In this document: positions 1-7,778 of the stretch, in pieces
Numbering within the stretch: position 1 is the first letter of the stretch
Layout of the letters: each line of letters begins with the position of its first letter
Source of the DNA: a virus
Length of the DNA: 44,109 bases
Virus record (IMG/VR): IMGVR_UViG_3300045453_000097
Span: 1 to 44,109 of that record
Direction: 5' to 3' (one strand)
Program-made: the position numbers and the translations under genes
The notes under the pieces: model-generated
Seen by the model: the letters and a program-made list of their open reading frames with translations, nothing else
What the model was told of the DNA's origin: nothing
Databases searched by the model: none

Positions 1-156
1 ATGACCAAGAAGAAACCTGCGACCATCGTGTCGCACCGCAGCGCCGTCGATGGACGGTTCATCACCCAGCAACAGGCCAAGGCAGCACCGCGTGAGTCCG
101 TCAGGGAAACACGCCCCGCACCTAAGCCGTGTGGACCGAAGGGAGGCCGCAAGTGA
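1..156 (+). CDS. small hypothetical phage protein, 51 aa
   Basis: Reads MTKKKPATIV then a basic, Gln/Ala-rich stretch with the phrase RSAVDGRFITQQQAK and ends PKGGRK. I recognise this only as a type of short basic protein seen in many prophages, often with an R-S-A-x-x-G-R-F-x-T core; no function is known to me. It is too short to be found by length alone. The start is the first base of the window, so the upstream signal cannot be judged. Its TGA overlaps the GTG of the next gene (GTGA). It runs opposite to the late operon that ends at 313. Confidence 0.55.
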   Translation: MTKKKPATIVSHRSAVDGRFITQQQAKAAPRESVRETRPAPKPCGPKGGRK

Positions 157-260
157 GCAGCTTCCGCGACGATATGGTCCACGTCCGGCGCTACAAGCGG
201 CGCCGCTTTGGGCGTGAAGAGGACGTCTGCGAACACTGGCGCAGCCCACCGAGCTGCTGA
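153..260 (+). CDS. very small hypothetical protein, 35 aa
   Basis: Starts at GTG overlapping the stop of the gene before it by 4 bases, which suggests translational coupling. The product begins MSSFRDDMVHVRRYKRR and ends EHWRSPPSC. It is strongly basic in the middle and has two Cys (VCEHW and the last residue). I do not recognise a family. The overlap and a strong terminator just downstream support a real gene, but at this length the call is weak. Confidence 0.4.
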   Translation: MSSFRDDMVHVRRYKRRRFGREEDVCEHWRSPPSC

Positions 261-273
261 TCCCTCAGCAGCA

Positions 274-306
274 GGCCCCGGAGTCGAAAGGCCCCGGGGC
301 CTTTTT
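274..306. terminator. bidirectional intrinsic terminator
   Basis: An 8-bp stem GGCCCCGG (274-281) pairs with CCGGGGCC (294-301), followed by TTTTT on the plus strand. Positions 287-304 also form a perfect 18-bp palindrome, AAAGGCCCCGGGGCCTTT, giving a U-tract on either strand. It lies between two converging transcripts, the small plus-strand pair ending at 260 and the late operon ending at 313, so it can stop both. Confidence 0.8.
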
Positions 307-312
307 CATTTC

Positions 313-870
313 TCACTGTTCACCAACAAGCTGGCCCTGCTGGCCTACCTGGATGTTGCCTTCCAGCCCGGCCACACACACCGGCCCCACCACCCTGGTG
401 ATGTAAGCCTGCAGCCCCGTCACTTGGACTGAGAGCGCGTCAGCGACTCCCGCCACCGCTGCGTATCGGCTGCTGCATTCTTCGAGTGCATCGGCGGCGG
501 CGACGGCTCCATGAGCGATGGATCCGGCTGGGCTGCTTTGGGCCGCTCGGCTTGCACGGTCACGAAACTGGGTGATCGTGTCGCGCAGCTCGCCACGGAC
601 AACGCGCAGATCAGCGCGAGCATCAGCCAGAGCCAGTTGGGCTTGCTTGAGTTCATGTTGTGCCTCCAGAGCGGCCAGGGCCGCGCTTGTTTCGGTCTTG
701 AGCTTGTGAGCCTGGGCATCGGCCAAGGCTTGGCGGTGCACCTCTTGCCAGCGGTCTCGCTCGGCCTGCACCGCAGCACCGACAACTTCCTGGGCATGGC
801 GCTGATGCCACAGCCACAACAGAATCAGAACGCAAATCAGGGCCGTGGCTGGAATAAAAGTTCGACGCAT
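313..870 (-). CDS. Rz-like i-spanin (DUF2514 type), 185 aa
   Basis: Inner-membrane spanin subunit, needed with an outer-membrane lipoprotein to disrupt the outer membrane at lysis. The N-terminus has one signal-anchor, about residues 6-22 (IPATALICVLILLWLWHQ). It is followed by a long Ala/Glu/Gln-rich coiled coil (30-110) and a C-terminal region with ECSSRYAAVAGVADAL, typical of the DUF2514 family. It starts 1 base after the preceding small gene and is the last late gene before the terminator. An Rz1-type gene is nested in another frame (420-656), the classical embedded spanin layout. The endolysin and holins lie 5 kb upstream, separated by fibre genes. Confidence 0.8.
   Translation of the reverse strand: MRRTFIPATALICVLILLWLWHQRHAQEVVGAAVQAERDRWQEVHRQALADAQAHKLKTETSAALAALEAQHELKQAQLALADARADLRVVRGELRDTITQFRDRASRAAQSSPAGSIAHGAVAAADALEECSSRYAAVAGVADALSVQVTGLQAYITRVVGPVCVAGLEGNIQVGQQGQLVGEQ
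420..656 (-). CDS. embedded Rz1-like o-spanin lipoprotein, 78 aa
   Basis: Wholly inside the i-spanin gene in a different frame. The product starts MNSSKPNWLWLMLALICA and has a lipoprotein signal peptide with lipobox L-S-V-A-S-C (Cys24). The mature part is short and Pro-rich (PDPSLMEPSPPP), as expected for Rz1-type outer-membrane spanins. The ATG has a clear Shine-Dalgarno GGAGG six bases upstream. These four features together make this a gene and not a shadow frame. Partner: the i-spanin at 313-870. Annotation pipelines that forbid nested genes will miss it. Confidence 0.8.
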   Translation of the reverse strand: MNSSKPNWLWLMLALICALSVASCATRSPSFVTVQAERPKAAQPDPSLMEPSPPPMHSKNAAADTQRWRESLTRSQSK

Positions 871-871
871 G

Positions 872-1069
872 TCAGTACCTCAAATGCCACCACGGGCGCT
901 CCAAACCGTACTCACCGAGCATGGCTATGGCCTCTTGCGATTCGCGCAAAGCCAAAGCCCTCAAGGCCTCGATGTCGGCTGCTATTGCGGCTTGCTGCTC
1001 ACGATCTGGCGCAAGTCGCTCGACCAGATCGACCGTAGCGGCTCGGCTGTAACCTCGGCTTGGGCACAT
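872..1069 (-). CDS. small hypothetical protein, 65 aa
   Basis: Ends 1 base before the spanin start (TGA-C-ATG), so it sits in the lysis operon. The product MCPSRGYSRAATVDLVERL... is rich in Ala/Glu/Arg heptad-like helix (VDLVERLAPDREQQAAI) and ends LERPWWHLRY. I do not recognise it. It overlaps the secreted-protein gene upstream by 88 bases in another frame. Either the overlap is real, the start is further downstream, or one of the two reading frames is damaged. The helical composition and tight spacing to the spanin favour a real gene. Confidence 0.5.
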   Translation of the reverse strand: MCPSRGYSRAATVDLVERLAPDREQQAAIAADIEALRALALRESQEAIAMLGEYGLERPWWHLRY

Positions 1070-1506
1070 GACCTGATCGCATTGGCCACCGTCTCCGTGC
1101 TGCTGTTGATGCATGTCGCTGCCTCCGCTGTGGCAGCCCAGCTGCCGGCCATGATCCGCAAGCGCGGGCCCGTCACTGATGGGCACCAGAACGAGTGCCA
1201 GACGCCGCTCGTACCGAAGCCAAACGCCCCGCCCTGCCCGGTCCCGCCCATGAGGCGGGGTGAGCAAGACGCGGTGTTGATGAGGTAGGCGCGGCACTCT
1301 TTGCGCACATTGACGATGGGATCACCACCGGCTGCCGCGTTGTTGCACATGAGCGAACCAGCGGGGGCGTATCGGTAGGCCCACCTGTCGCGGGCTCCGT
1401 ACTCGACCAACGCGGGCGCGGCGAGCGTTGCTCGGCCACCCTCGGCAACCACCACGGTCTGAGCGTGGGCGGTGCCGATGAGCGCCAGGATCAGGGCGTA
1501 TCTCAT
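982..1506 (-). CDS. secreted Cys-containing phage protein, 174 aa
   Basis: Begins MRYALILALIGTAHAQ, a short signal peptide with an AHA cleavage site, so the product is probably exported to the periplasm. The mature part contains several Cys (MCNN, KECRAY, ASCSPR, FWCPS, ATCINS, SCAQ) that could form disulfides, and Gly-rich loops. No family recognised. It sits between the large fibre gene and the spanin, 10 bases after the fibre stop. Its position at the distal end of the tail-fibre/lysis block is compatible with an accessory cell-surface or lysis role, but that is inference only. Confidence 0.65.
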   Translation of the reverse strand: MRYALILALIGTAHAQTVVVAEGGRATLAAPALVEYGARDRWAYRYAPAGSLMCNNAAAGGDPIVNVRKECRAYLINTASCSPRLMGGTGQGGAFGFGTSGVWHSFWCPSVTGPRLRIMAGSWAATAEAATCINSSTETVANAIRSCAQAEVTAEPLRSIWSSDLRQIVSSKPQ

Positions 1507-1516
1507 GTGTCACTCC

Positions 1517-4500
1517 TTATGCACTCAGCGCGGCGGCCAGTGCGGCATTGCTTGCGGCGGCCTGTGCTGTGGTTTCCAGGGCCGTCTGCATGAGCCGATC
1601 GCTTTCTGCTGCGGTCAAGCCGCTGACGCCTGTTTCGACCGCGTAGGCCCGGCCGTACTCCATCTGCACGCCACCGCCGCCGGCCCTGATGACCGTCGAA
1701 CCGTCGGATCGGTACAGCCTGCCACCCACCACGCGCACGGGGGCGGCGTTCACGTTCTGGATTCGCATGTCGACCAGATCCACATTGATCCGGTAATTCA
1801 CGTCGTCCTCGGCTGTCATGCCGCCGTGGAAGAACCTGATTCCGTTTTCGGTCATCTGCCCGGCGATGTACCAGGCATAACCCCGCTGCACTGTCGTGAC
1901 GCCATCGGGGTCGTCGATGTCGATCTCGACGTTCGGATAGTCCTCGATGAACTCAGTCACGGCGTCGCCGTCGATGGCGTTTGCGTTGTACACCTTGTCA
2001 TCGACCTGGTCGGCCAGGATCGACCAGCCGAACTCAGAAGCGACGGTGCGGTATTGCGCCGGCACCTTAGCAGCCGCGCCAGACTGATAGGCCAGGCGCA
2101 CCTGCACAATGTCGCCCGCGCTGAACGTGCTGCCGTCCGGGTAACTCAGCGACCAGCTGGTGCCGGCCACGATCGTGTTTTCCACTTCGGTGCCGGCCGT
2201 GACGTTGACGACCTGGATGCGCGACCCTGGCACGACGTTCGTCACGGACGCGGCGGCCTGCATCACTGCTTCTTCGACGGTGATCGTCGCCGGTGTGGTG
2301 TTGACGTAAGACACGCCGGACACGACCTTCACTGTGATGTTCCCGCCGCTGTTGTTGACCAGCGTGATCGTGCCGGAAAGGTTCGCGCCAGCCAGGTCAT
2401 AAGTGCCGACAGCGCGGAAGTCGAACGTGCATCCGTCGTAGCTGCCGTCGATCACGCCGGCGGAATTCCACTCGACCACGCCACCGCCCCACGTCATGCC
2501 GCTGATCGCCGGGTCGACCACAGTCCAGCCGCTGTTCAGTGCCAGCAGCGCGCCGGCTCGATCCCACGGCATTTGCAGATCGATGTTCTGCACGCCCCAG
2601 GCCTGTGAATAGTCGTAAAGCTTTGCGAAGGTGTCGATCGTGCCGGCGCCGAATGTGATGCGCTTTGTCGCGGCGTTGATCGTGGCACCCGTGTAAGCAG
2701 CTGCCACAGCCTGCGCGACCTGCGTGTAGATGTTGACTCGACGGGTCGCAGAACCCTCGTCGAAAAAATACCCGTAGTGCCGCACCTTCGTGATGAACAG
2801 GCCGTCGGGCGTGCCGTCAAACCACACATTCCCGCCAGACAGCGTTTTCATCGCAACGTCATAGGACAGCGTGAACGACCCGTCGAAGCCCGATACGTTC
2901 GTCGCGTCGATTTCAAATCGCTCCCAAGCGTTCACGCACGCCGCAGTCGCCGACACGCTGATCGACTGGCCCAGGCCCGTGACCTTGACTGTCGGCGGCG
3001 TCCAGTCTCCTGCGTTGTAGAACGCTGAATCGACGCGCACATAAACGATCAGCTTCACGGTCGCGCCAGAAGCACAAATGATGCTCTGGCTGTGCGTGAA
3101 GACACGGCCCAGGTTCACGCTGAAGTTGTGCGGCGTGACCTTGATCGTCGAAGCGCCAGACAAGCGCACCACGTTGTCGCGCACCATGGACGCGACCTGC
3201 GTGTGACGCTCTTGCTGCGTCGGGTCGCGCTGCTTGTTGATGTAGCGCAGGTCAATGTCGCCCTGGTTTACAAGCTCGTCGGCGGTTTCGAATGTCGCAG
3301 TCTCGCCTCGCAGCAGACAGTCTTCTACGACGATTGATCCCAGGCCGCCCACGCCACTACCGTATCGGATGAAGTAGTCTTGCCCAAATTGTGTTCGCCA
3401 ACCGTGCGTCCAGCCAATATCGCACCGCCGGAATACCAGCGGCGTCGTGCCGGGTAGGGACACGAACTGTTGCTGACCTGAAAAAATGCAGTCTTCATAA
3501 ACGCCTGCATTCGCGCTGCTTCCAGTGCCTCCGATGTTCGTCAACCAAGAACCACGGGCAAAACTGCCGTACCCGAAACCAGAAGTCTGCCTAAAAAATG
3601 TGCTGCCCGTTTCTTGCACCCGACCCGTACCGAAGCCCCAAGGTATTTGCAAAAACACGTTGTCTTCGGACACCAGCCCGGCAGGGCTGTTGTAGACCAT
3701 AGGTTGAGTTGCGTGGTTGTAGACAGCCCGACGAACCTCAGGAACGTCACCGACAGGGGCCTGCCCCTCGAAGCTCAACGCCGTCTGGTTTGTAGAGTTG
3801 CCAAGTTCTCTAAGTTCAGCGTCATCAATGATCAGCTTTCGCGTACCCGGCACGCCACCAATGTGCTGCCTAAAACTCATCCGAGAAGTTTGCGTTGATA
3901 CAGTGCTCCACGGGCGCACCAGCACATTGCTGGTCAGATTGCAGGCGCGGCAGCCTGCTTTGTGACCATTCGCCAGTCCTGCGGTCAACGTCACCAGATC
4001 GCCGCTGACTGATGCAACGGTAGCCGTACTCGACCTGTCGCCGGGCACGCTATCCATCGAGGTCGGCAGGCGGATCAAGTCGCCGGGCTGCCAGCCGCAG
4101 TTCGAGGTCGTCAGCCTGATCTGTGTGGCCCCAGCGACCACGGCTTGCGCAAGAACTGCGTTTCGGGTGCGGGTGCCAGATCCGCAAAAACTCACATACC
4201 AACTGTGGGTTGGTTGCCCGGACAAAGATGGCATATCCAGGCCGGTTCGAAATGCCGTCGCGGTGCGGTTGAGCGTCAACGTAGCCGTGACGCCCAACGG
4301 GATGCGATCAGTCGACGTGCCGAAGTCCAGTCGCCCGCCCGTTGACGGCTGAATCTGAATCCACCCTCGAACGATCAATTCGCTGCTGACAGTGCGAGAC
4401 GCACGCAGCGTCCCATACACGTCGATAGCACCGCTGCCTGCTGTATTGCTATGCGGTGCGTCGTTGCCCCATGTGTATGTGCCGTCAAGCGTTACTGTGT

Positions 4501-4606
4501 GACCAGCCGCGATGATCACTTTGTCGCCGTCGATCGGGACAACGCCGCCGACCCATGTGGACGCGGCCGACGCAAGGCCAGACTGTGCTGATGTGATGGT
4601 CGCCAT
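1517..4606 (-). CDS. large tail fibre/spike with G8-like and beta-helix regions, 1029 aa
   Basis: Probable receptor-binding or fibre protein. The first about 100 residues resemble a G8-type domain (STWVGGVVPIDGDKVII then AGHTVTLDG). The middle (about 250-480) is repetitive with short beta segments (for example VVEDCLLRGETATFE), suggesting a right-handed beta-helix. The 480-620 part looks like a jelly-roll carbohydrate-binding module, and the C-terminus (about 990-1029) is a short Ala-rich helix (AAQAAASNAALAAALSA), as seen at fibre ends. No chaperone domain is obvious. It follows the collagen-like fibre protein by 3 bases, so the fibre genes form one block. Function is inferred from composition and place. 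Confidence 0.65.
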   Translation of the reverse strand: MATITSAQSGLASAASTWVGGVVPIDGDKVIIAAGHTVTLDGTYTWGNDAPHSNTAGSGAIDVYGTLRASRTVSSELIVRGWIQIQPSTGGRLDFGTSTDRIPLGVTATLTLNRTATAFRTGLDMPSLSGQPTHSWYVSFCGSGTRTRNAVLAQAVVAGATQIRLTTSNCGWQPGDLIRLPTSMDSVPGDRSSTATVASVSGDLVTLTAGLANGHKAGCRACNLTSNVLVRPWSTVSTQTSRMSFRQHIGGVPGTRKLIIDDAELRELGNSTNQTALSFEGQAPVGDVPEVRRAVYNHATQPMVYNSPAGLVSEDNVFLQIPWGFGTGRVQETGSTFFRQTSGFGYGSFARGSWLTNIGGTGSSANAGVYEDCIFSGQQQFVSLPGTTPLVFRRCDIGWTHGWRTQFGQDYFIRYGSGVGGLGSIVVEDCLLRGETATFETADELVNQGDIDLRYINKQRDPTQQERHTQVASMVRDNVVRLSGASTIKVTPHNFSVNLGRVFTHSQSIICASGATVKLIVYVRVDSAFYNAGDWTPPTVKVTGLGQSISVSATAACVNAWERFEIDATNVSGFDGSFTLSYDVAMKTLSGGNVWFDGTPDGLFITKVRHYGYFFDEGSATRRVNIYTQVAQAVAAAYTGATINAATKRITFGAGTIDTFAKLYDYSQAWGVQNIDLQMPWDRAGALLALNSGWTVVDPAISGMTWGGGVVEWNSAGVIDGSYDGCTFDFRAVGTYDLAGANLSGTITLVNNSGGNITVKVVSGVSYVNTTPATITVEEAVMQAAASVTNVVPGSRIQVVNVTAGTEVENTIVAGTSWSLSYPDGSTFSAGDIVQVRLAYQSGAAAKVPAQYRTVASEFGWSILADQVDDKVYNANAIDGDAVTEFIEDYPNVEIDIDDPDGVTTVQRGYAWYIAGQMTENGIRFFHGGMTAEDDVNYRINVDLVDMRIQNVNAAPVRVVGGRLYRSDGSTVIRAGGGGVQMEYGRAYAVETGVSGLTAAESDRLMQTALETTAQAAASNAALAAALSA

Positions 4607-4609
4607 GTC

Positions 4610-5263
4610 TTATATCTCAGTCTGCGTGATCGACGACAGCGCGCCGTTGGGTGCGTATGCGAACACCTTCCTGATCGTCGTCTGTCCTGGCCTGACGTAG
4701 TCCAGCTGCGTCAGCACTCCAGCGGTATAGGCAAACAGCTTGTAGTTTCCCGATGCGTAGTCGATGCGACTGACGCGGCCCGAGGCGTATGTGAAGACGG
4801 GCGAGGATTCGGTGAAGGCGTCGGCCCCATCCGCCCCGGGCTCGCCCTCGACTCGGCCAGCGTTCAATGTCTGGCCCGTGGTCAGGGTAATGATCAGGTC
4901 GCCGCTAACGACCTCTGCCCTGTCAACGCTCACACCAGGCACGCCAGGAAGGCCGCGCACACTGCCAGCGTTGATCGTCCGTCCGTCGCTCAAGGTGACG
5001 ATCAAATCATCGCCAACGACTTCAGTGCCGGTGATGCTGGTGCCCGCAGGCCTTTGCTCTGCTACCTCAATGACCACAGGGCCGCGCTCAATCATCTCTA
5101 CGAGGACAGGCTCATCTAACTGAATGTTCAGATCGACGGCATTGATCTCATAGGGCGAGTCAAGGCTTACCGAGAGCGATGCAAAATCCACAAGCAAAGA
5201 GCTGCCCTGACGGTCCAGCAACACGTCGGTGTGTCGATACTCGACGGTAATGTCCTCAGTCAC
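4610..5263 (-). CDS. tail fibre-associated protein with collagen-like G-x-y segments, 217 aa
   Basis: Starts at GTG (5263), overlapping the upstream stop; GGGAG lies about 7 bases before it. The protein has two similar beta blocks, each 'GDDLIVTLSDGRTINAG' or 'GDLIITLTTGQTLNAG', each followed by short collagen-like runs (GLPGVPG, GEPGADGAD). The C-terminal part, 'SGRVSRIDYASGNYKLF' and similar, looks like a short beta-repeat. Such Gly-Pro runs are common as trimerising hinges in phage fibres. It lies between a baseplate-type protein and the 1029-aa fibre, and is probably a fibre shaft or connector. Confidence 0.6.
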   Translation of the reverse strand: MTEDITVEYRHTDVLLDRQGSSLLVDFASLSVSLDSPYEINAVDLNIQLDEPVLVEMIERGPVVIEVAEQRPAGTSITGTEVVGDDLIVTLSDGRTINAGSVRGLPGVPGVSVDRAEVVSGDLIITLTTGQTLNAGRVEGEPGADGADAFTESSPVFTYASGRVSRIDYASGNYKLFAYTAGVLTQLDYVRPGQTTIRKVFAYAPNGALSSITQTEI

Positions 5264-5612
5264 GAGTGACTCCCGGCGAGAGCTTGCAAGAGCCCTGTGC
5301 AAGTCTGATCACGTCTCCCGAATCACTGATGAGCAGGACGTCATACACCGCTTTTGGAAAATCCAGCCCCCGGGTCAATGCCGCAGGAACAAAGAAATCC
5401 AGCCGCCCTTCTGCAGCAACAATCGAGATCCCATCATTTGGAGAACTCAGATCGAGCAGAGCAGTACCGCTGCGCACATCAGATCTGAGCTGCATCTTTG
5501 CCGAGTAGCCGCTCAAGTCCATGGGCTGTGGTGGCCTACCTGTCTTGACAACAAATGAGAATCGAAAGTCTGCGCCCTGTTCAATCAAAAGGTCTGCGTT
5601 CAGTGCTGGCAT
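5256..5612 (-). CDS. conserved phage tail/fibre-region protein, 118 aa
   Basis: Starts MPALNADLLIEQGADFRFSF and ends KLSPGVTRD. The pattern 'polar N-terminus, D-L-S-G-Y-x-A-x-M-Q-L-R, then Y-D-V-L-L, then G-x-V-I-R-L-x-Q-G' is one I know from small proteins beside tail-fibre genes in many phages. Its role is unknown, possibly attaching the fibre to the tail tip. It overlaps the next gene by 8 bases. Confidence 0.65.
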   Translation of the reverse strand: MPALNADLLIEQGADFRFSFVVKTGRPPQPMDLSGYSAKMQLRSDVRSGTALLDLSSPNDGISIVAAEGRLDFFVPAALTRGLDFPKAVYDVLLISDSGDVIRLAQGSCKLSPGVTRD

Positions 5613-5644
5613 GAGTACTCCTCAATATGCTGGGGCATCGGTGA

Positions 5645-6151
5645 TCACATCGTCCCAAAGACGAAGCGGCGGGCGCGGGTGTAGTACCCGTCCCACGTGT
5701 GGCGGTGTGGCTTACCCGGCCGCCAGGTGCGCATGTAGTACTGCCAGCCGGCCTCGGCATCGTGCTCACCCGGCAGGCTCACGGGGTGAGACCACAGGAG
5801 CAGGCGGGCAAAGGCGGCGCCCAGGATGTCGTCCTTCTCCATGGCTTGCCACACCGCGCGGGGCTCAGCCTCCACCCCCCGGGCCTTGCACACCGACACA
5901 GCCAGCTTCTCGGTGTGCTCGTGCGTCAACACACCACGGACACCACCGCCACGCTCAAACTGCCACCAACTGCGAGCGGGGCCGATGCCGCCACCGTCCA
6001 CGATCTGAACGCGGTGGACGAATCGGCTTTCCTGCAGGCCAATGGCCAGCAGCTGCTGGCGGGCACGCAGGCTGTCCATCTTGTTGGGCAGCAGCGCCAG
6101 GGCAGGCGAGATGGCGGTGCGCGTCACGCGCTGCAACAGGTCGTCTTGCAT
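5645..6151 (-). CDS. endolysin-like lysozyme-fold protein, 168 aa
   Basis: Contains 'AIGLQESRF' (Glu about 41) followed by 'GPARSWWQFERGGGV' and 'VLTH', a pattern of phage muramidase/transglycosylase-like proteins that cleave peptidoglycan. The start used here (MQDDLLQRV) is preceded by AAGGAAGG; an upstream in-frame start at 6181 would lack this. There is no signal peptide or TM segment, so export needs a holin, and two holin-like genes lie directly upstream. The family is inferred from short motifs only. Confidence 0.7.
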   Translation of the reverse strand: MQDDLLQRVTRTAISPALALLPNKMDSLRARQQLLAIGLQESRFVHRVQIVDGGGIGPARSWWQFERGGGVRGVLTHEHTEKLAVSVCKARGVEAEPRAVWQAMEKDDILGAAFARLLLWSHPVSLPGEHDAEAGWQYYMRTWRPGKPHRHTWDGYYTRARRFVFGTM

Positions 6152-6152
6152 G

Positions 6153-6467
6153 TCAGCCTTCCTTGACTCGAGTTCGAACAATCAGCACAGCAAAGCCAGC
6201 GATCACGCACACGTCATGCAGCGTCGGTCGCTCCAGCGGCAAAAGGGGGGTCACGATGGCTCCAGCCCCGCCCAGGCCCAGCAGCAGCCAGGCGCAGGCC
6301 TTCAGCCAAGCGGTGGCACGTTGTCTGGGGGTGAGCCCTGGCGCCAAGGGCGCGGTGCGCTCCAACTTGTTCAGGGCCTCGGCCACCACCACCAGGCCGC
6401 ACAGCCAGTGGGTCAATCCAAGCAGCAGCTCAATCACGGGCACCCCCATGGTCTGGCCGGTCGTCAT
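6153..6467 (-). CDS. small membrane protein, holin-like, 104 aa
   Basis: Three hydrophobic stretches: about 10-30 (VIELLLGLTHWLCGLVVVAE), 53-75 (WLKACAWLLLGLGGAGAIV) and 84-97. The C-terminus is charged (RTRVKEG). It overlaps the upstream membrane-protein gene by 38 bases and ends 1 base before the endolysin start. Size, topology and place fit a second holin, antiholin or lysis regulator. A start six codons downstream (ATG) is also possible; neither has a strong ribosome site. Confidence 0.6.
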   Translation of the reverse strand: MTTGQTMGVPVIELLLGLTHWLCGLVVVAEALNKLERTAPLAPGLTPRQRATAWLKACAWLLLGLGGAGAIVTPLLPLERPTLHDVCVIAGFAVLIVRTRVKEG

Positions 6468-6837
6468 TGATGCGGCGCAGCTGGCGGTTCACCAGGGCCA
6501 CCAAGAAGCGCTGAGCGCCTGCCCCCACAACGAAGGCCAGGCCCAGCATCAAAGGCTCAAACGTGATGAGCCCGCCCACCACGGGTGTCAGGTAGCCCGA
6601 GGTCAGTGCCGAGGCGCAGGCCACGGACATCCGGCGCAGGCTGGTGCGCACGAGCTCGCGCCAGGTGTCGTCGCTGGTCGGCATCGTTTTGAGCAGCGTG
6701 ATCCACGCTAGCGCCCCACAGAAGCCCGCGATCAGCACATCGGGGCGCAAGCCCAGCGACGTGCCCAGCACGGTCAATGTGGGCACCGTCACCGCTGATG
6801 CCGCCACCAGCGCCGCACCCGTTGTCGGTTCAGCCAC
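6430..6837 (-). CDS. putative holin, 135 aa, GTG start
   Basis: The best start is GTG at 6837 because AAGGAGG lies 5 bases upstream; the frame stays open 21 codons further but that stretch overlaps the terminator hairpin. The product has about four hydrophobic stretches (TGAALVAASAVTVPTLTVLG, VLIAGFCGALAWITLL, the region around SGYLTPVVGGLI, and LMLGLAFVVGAGAQRFLVAL) and a basic tail. It would form membrane lesions that release the endolysin encoded downstream. It is the first gene after a strong intrinsic terminator, so the lysis cassette may have its own transcript or need antitermination. Confidence 0.65.
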   Translation of the reverse strand: MAEPTTGAALVAASAVTVPTLTVLGTSLGLRPDVLIAGFCGALAWITLLKTMPTSDDTWRELVRTSLRRMSVACASALTSGYLTPVVGGLITFEPLMLGLAFVVGAGAQRFLVALVNRQLRRINDDRPDHGGARD

Positions 6838-6852
6838 GCTCACCTCCTTGAG

Positions 6853-6880
6853 CAAAAAAAAACCCCGCTCGTGCGGGGCT
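6853..6880 (-). terminator. intrinsic terminator between tail genes and lysis cassette
   Basis: On the minus strand CCCCGC-ACGA-GCGGGG is followed by a run of nine T (plus-strand A run 6854-6862). Six GC pairs, a 4-base loop and a long U-tract make this the clearest intrinsic terminator of the window. It sits downstream of the 78-aa gene and just upstream of the holin ribosome site, so it must be read through for lysis genes to be made from the late transcript. Confidence 0.85.
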
Positions 6881-6903
6881 GTTGTTGGAATCCTTGTCAT
6901 GAC

Positions 6904-7140
6904 TCATGGGGCGTACACCCTGGGAAGGTGGCGCCGCTGGCGCTCTGACTCGTAGGACAGGCGGCAGTGATCACGCTCCAGCGGACGAAACAGTGCGTCC
7001 AGCACCCAGCGCGTGACAGCCCACCGGCGCTTGTGTCGCTGGCGCCATGCCCGAGCGCTCAGGGTCTCGTCCGCGTGGCCACCCAGCAGCGCGTTGGCCA
7101 GCTGATCGACAGCGATCAGCACATTGCGCAGCCAGGTCAT
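6904..7140 (-). CDS. conserved small phage protein, 78 aa
   Basis: MTWLRNVLIAVDQLANALLG followed by 'GGHADETLSARAWR' and a C-terminal 'DALFRPLERDHCRLSYESE'. I recognise this pattern (D-Q-L-x-N-x-L-L-G-G-x-x-D-E-T-L-S-A-R) as a small conserved phage protein encoded near lysis genes; its function is unknown to me. It overlaps the gene upstream by 4 bases (ATGA) and is the last gene before the terminator at 6853-6880. Confidence 0.65.
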   Translation of the reverse strand: MTWLRNVLIAVDQLANALLGGHADETLSARAWRQRHKRRWAVTRWVLDALFRPLERDHCRLSYESERQRRHLPRVYAP

Positions 7141-7778
7141 AGGGCCTCCAGCTCGGCCAGCGCAGCATCGAGGGCGGCCTGCACGGCCTCCAGGGTGGTG
7201 GCAGAACGCACGGCGGCCTTGTGCTTGATGCGGGCCGCCTCGATCTCGGGGCCTTTGACGTAGGCCCAGAAGTCAGCCAGGGTGATGACCTGCTGCGCAA
7301 TGTGCTGCGGCGTCTCGCCGAGGGCTGCGGCCTCTGCGGCGATGAACGATGGTGCGGGGCCAGCGTAACCGGAGTCCACCCACTGCCTGGCCTGCAGCTC
7401 TTTGCGGGTATAGGTCGCCTGCTGGCCCGGCACGTCTGTGATGTACCGGAGGCGGGCGCGGCCTGCAGCATCGTCTACTTGGGCCTGTGCTGCAACCTGC
7501 CTCAGTACCAAAACACTGGCAATCGCGGTGGCATCTGCTTCCCACACTTGCAGTTGGTGGTTCCACGCGTGCTCGGGGGTGGGGCGTACAGGGCGTTGTA
7601 AGACTTGCCCGCCAAACACATACAGCCGCTCAAGCCCCGCCGGATCAACATCACCCGCAAACTCGATCATGGCTTCGCCTGGGCTACTGATTTGGTACTC
7701 CGCTTGAGCAGCACTACAAAGTACGGCGCGGATCACCTCTCCCGTATTCTGGTCGAACACAATGTATTGATTCATCAC
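7137..7778 (-). CDS. tail fibre-associated protein, DUF4376-like, 213 aa
   Basis: The N-terminal half (MMNQYIVFDQNTGEVIRAVL) resembles fibre-tip or fibre-assembly proteins. The C-terminal half is helical, ending in Ala/Glu/Leu repeats (EAVQAALDAALAELEAL), like the DUF4376-type tails of fibre assembly proteins. It overlaps the J-like gene by 4 bases. Probably helps assemble or decorate the tail tip; family assignment is tentative. Confidence 0.5.
   Translation of the reverse strand: MMNQYIVFDQNTGEVIRAVLCSAAQAEYQISSPGEAMIEFAGDVDPAGLERLYVFGGQVLQRPVRPTPEHAWNHQLQVWEADATAIASVLVLRQVAAQAQVDDAAGRARLRYITDVPGQQATYTRKELQARQWVDSGYAGPAPSFIAAEAAALGETPQHIAQQVITLADFWAYVKGPEIEAARIKHKAAVRSATTLEAVQAALDAALAELEAL

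Noticed and set aside
1070-1297. Upstream extension of the 65-aa gene to 141 aa
   Set aside because: The extension (His/Arg/Gln-rich) is a shadow of the secreted-protein gene; only the last 65 codons look coding.
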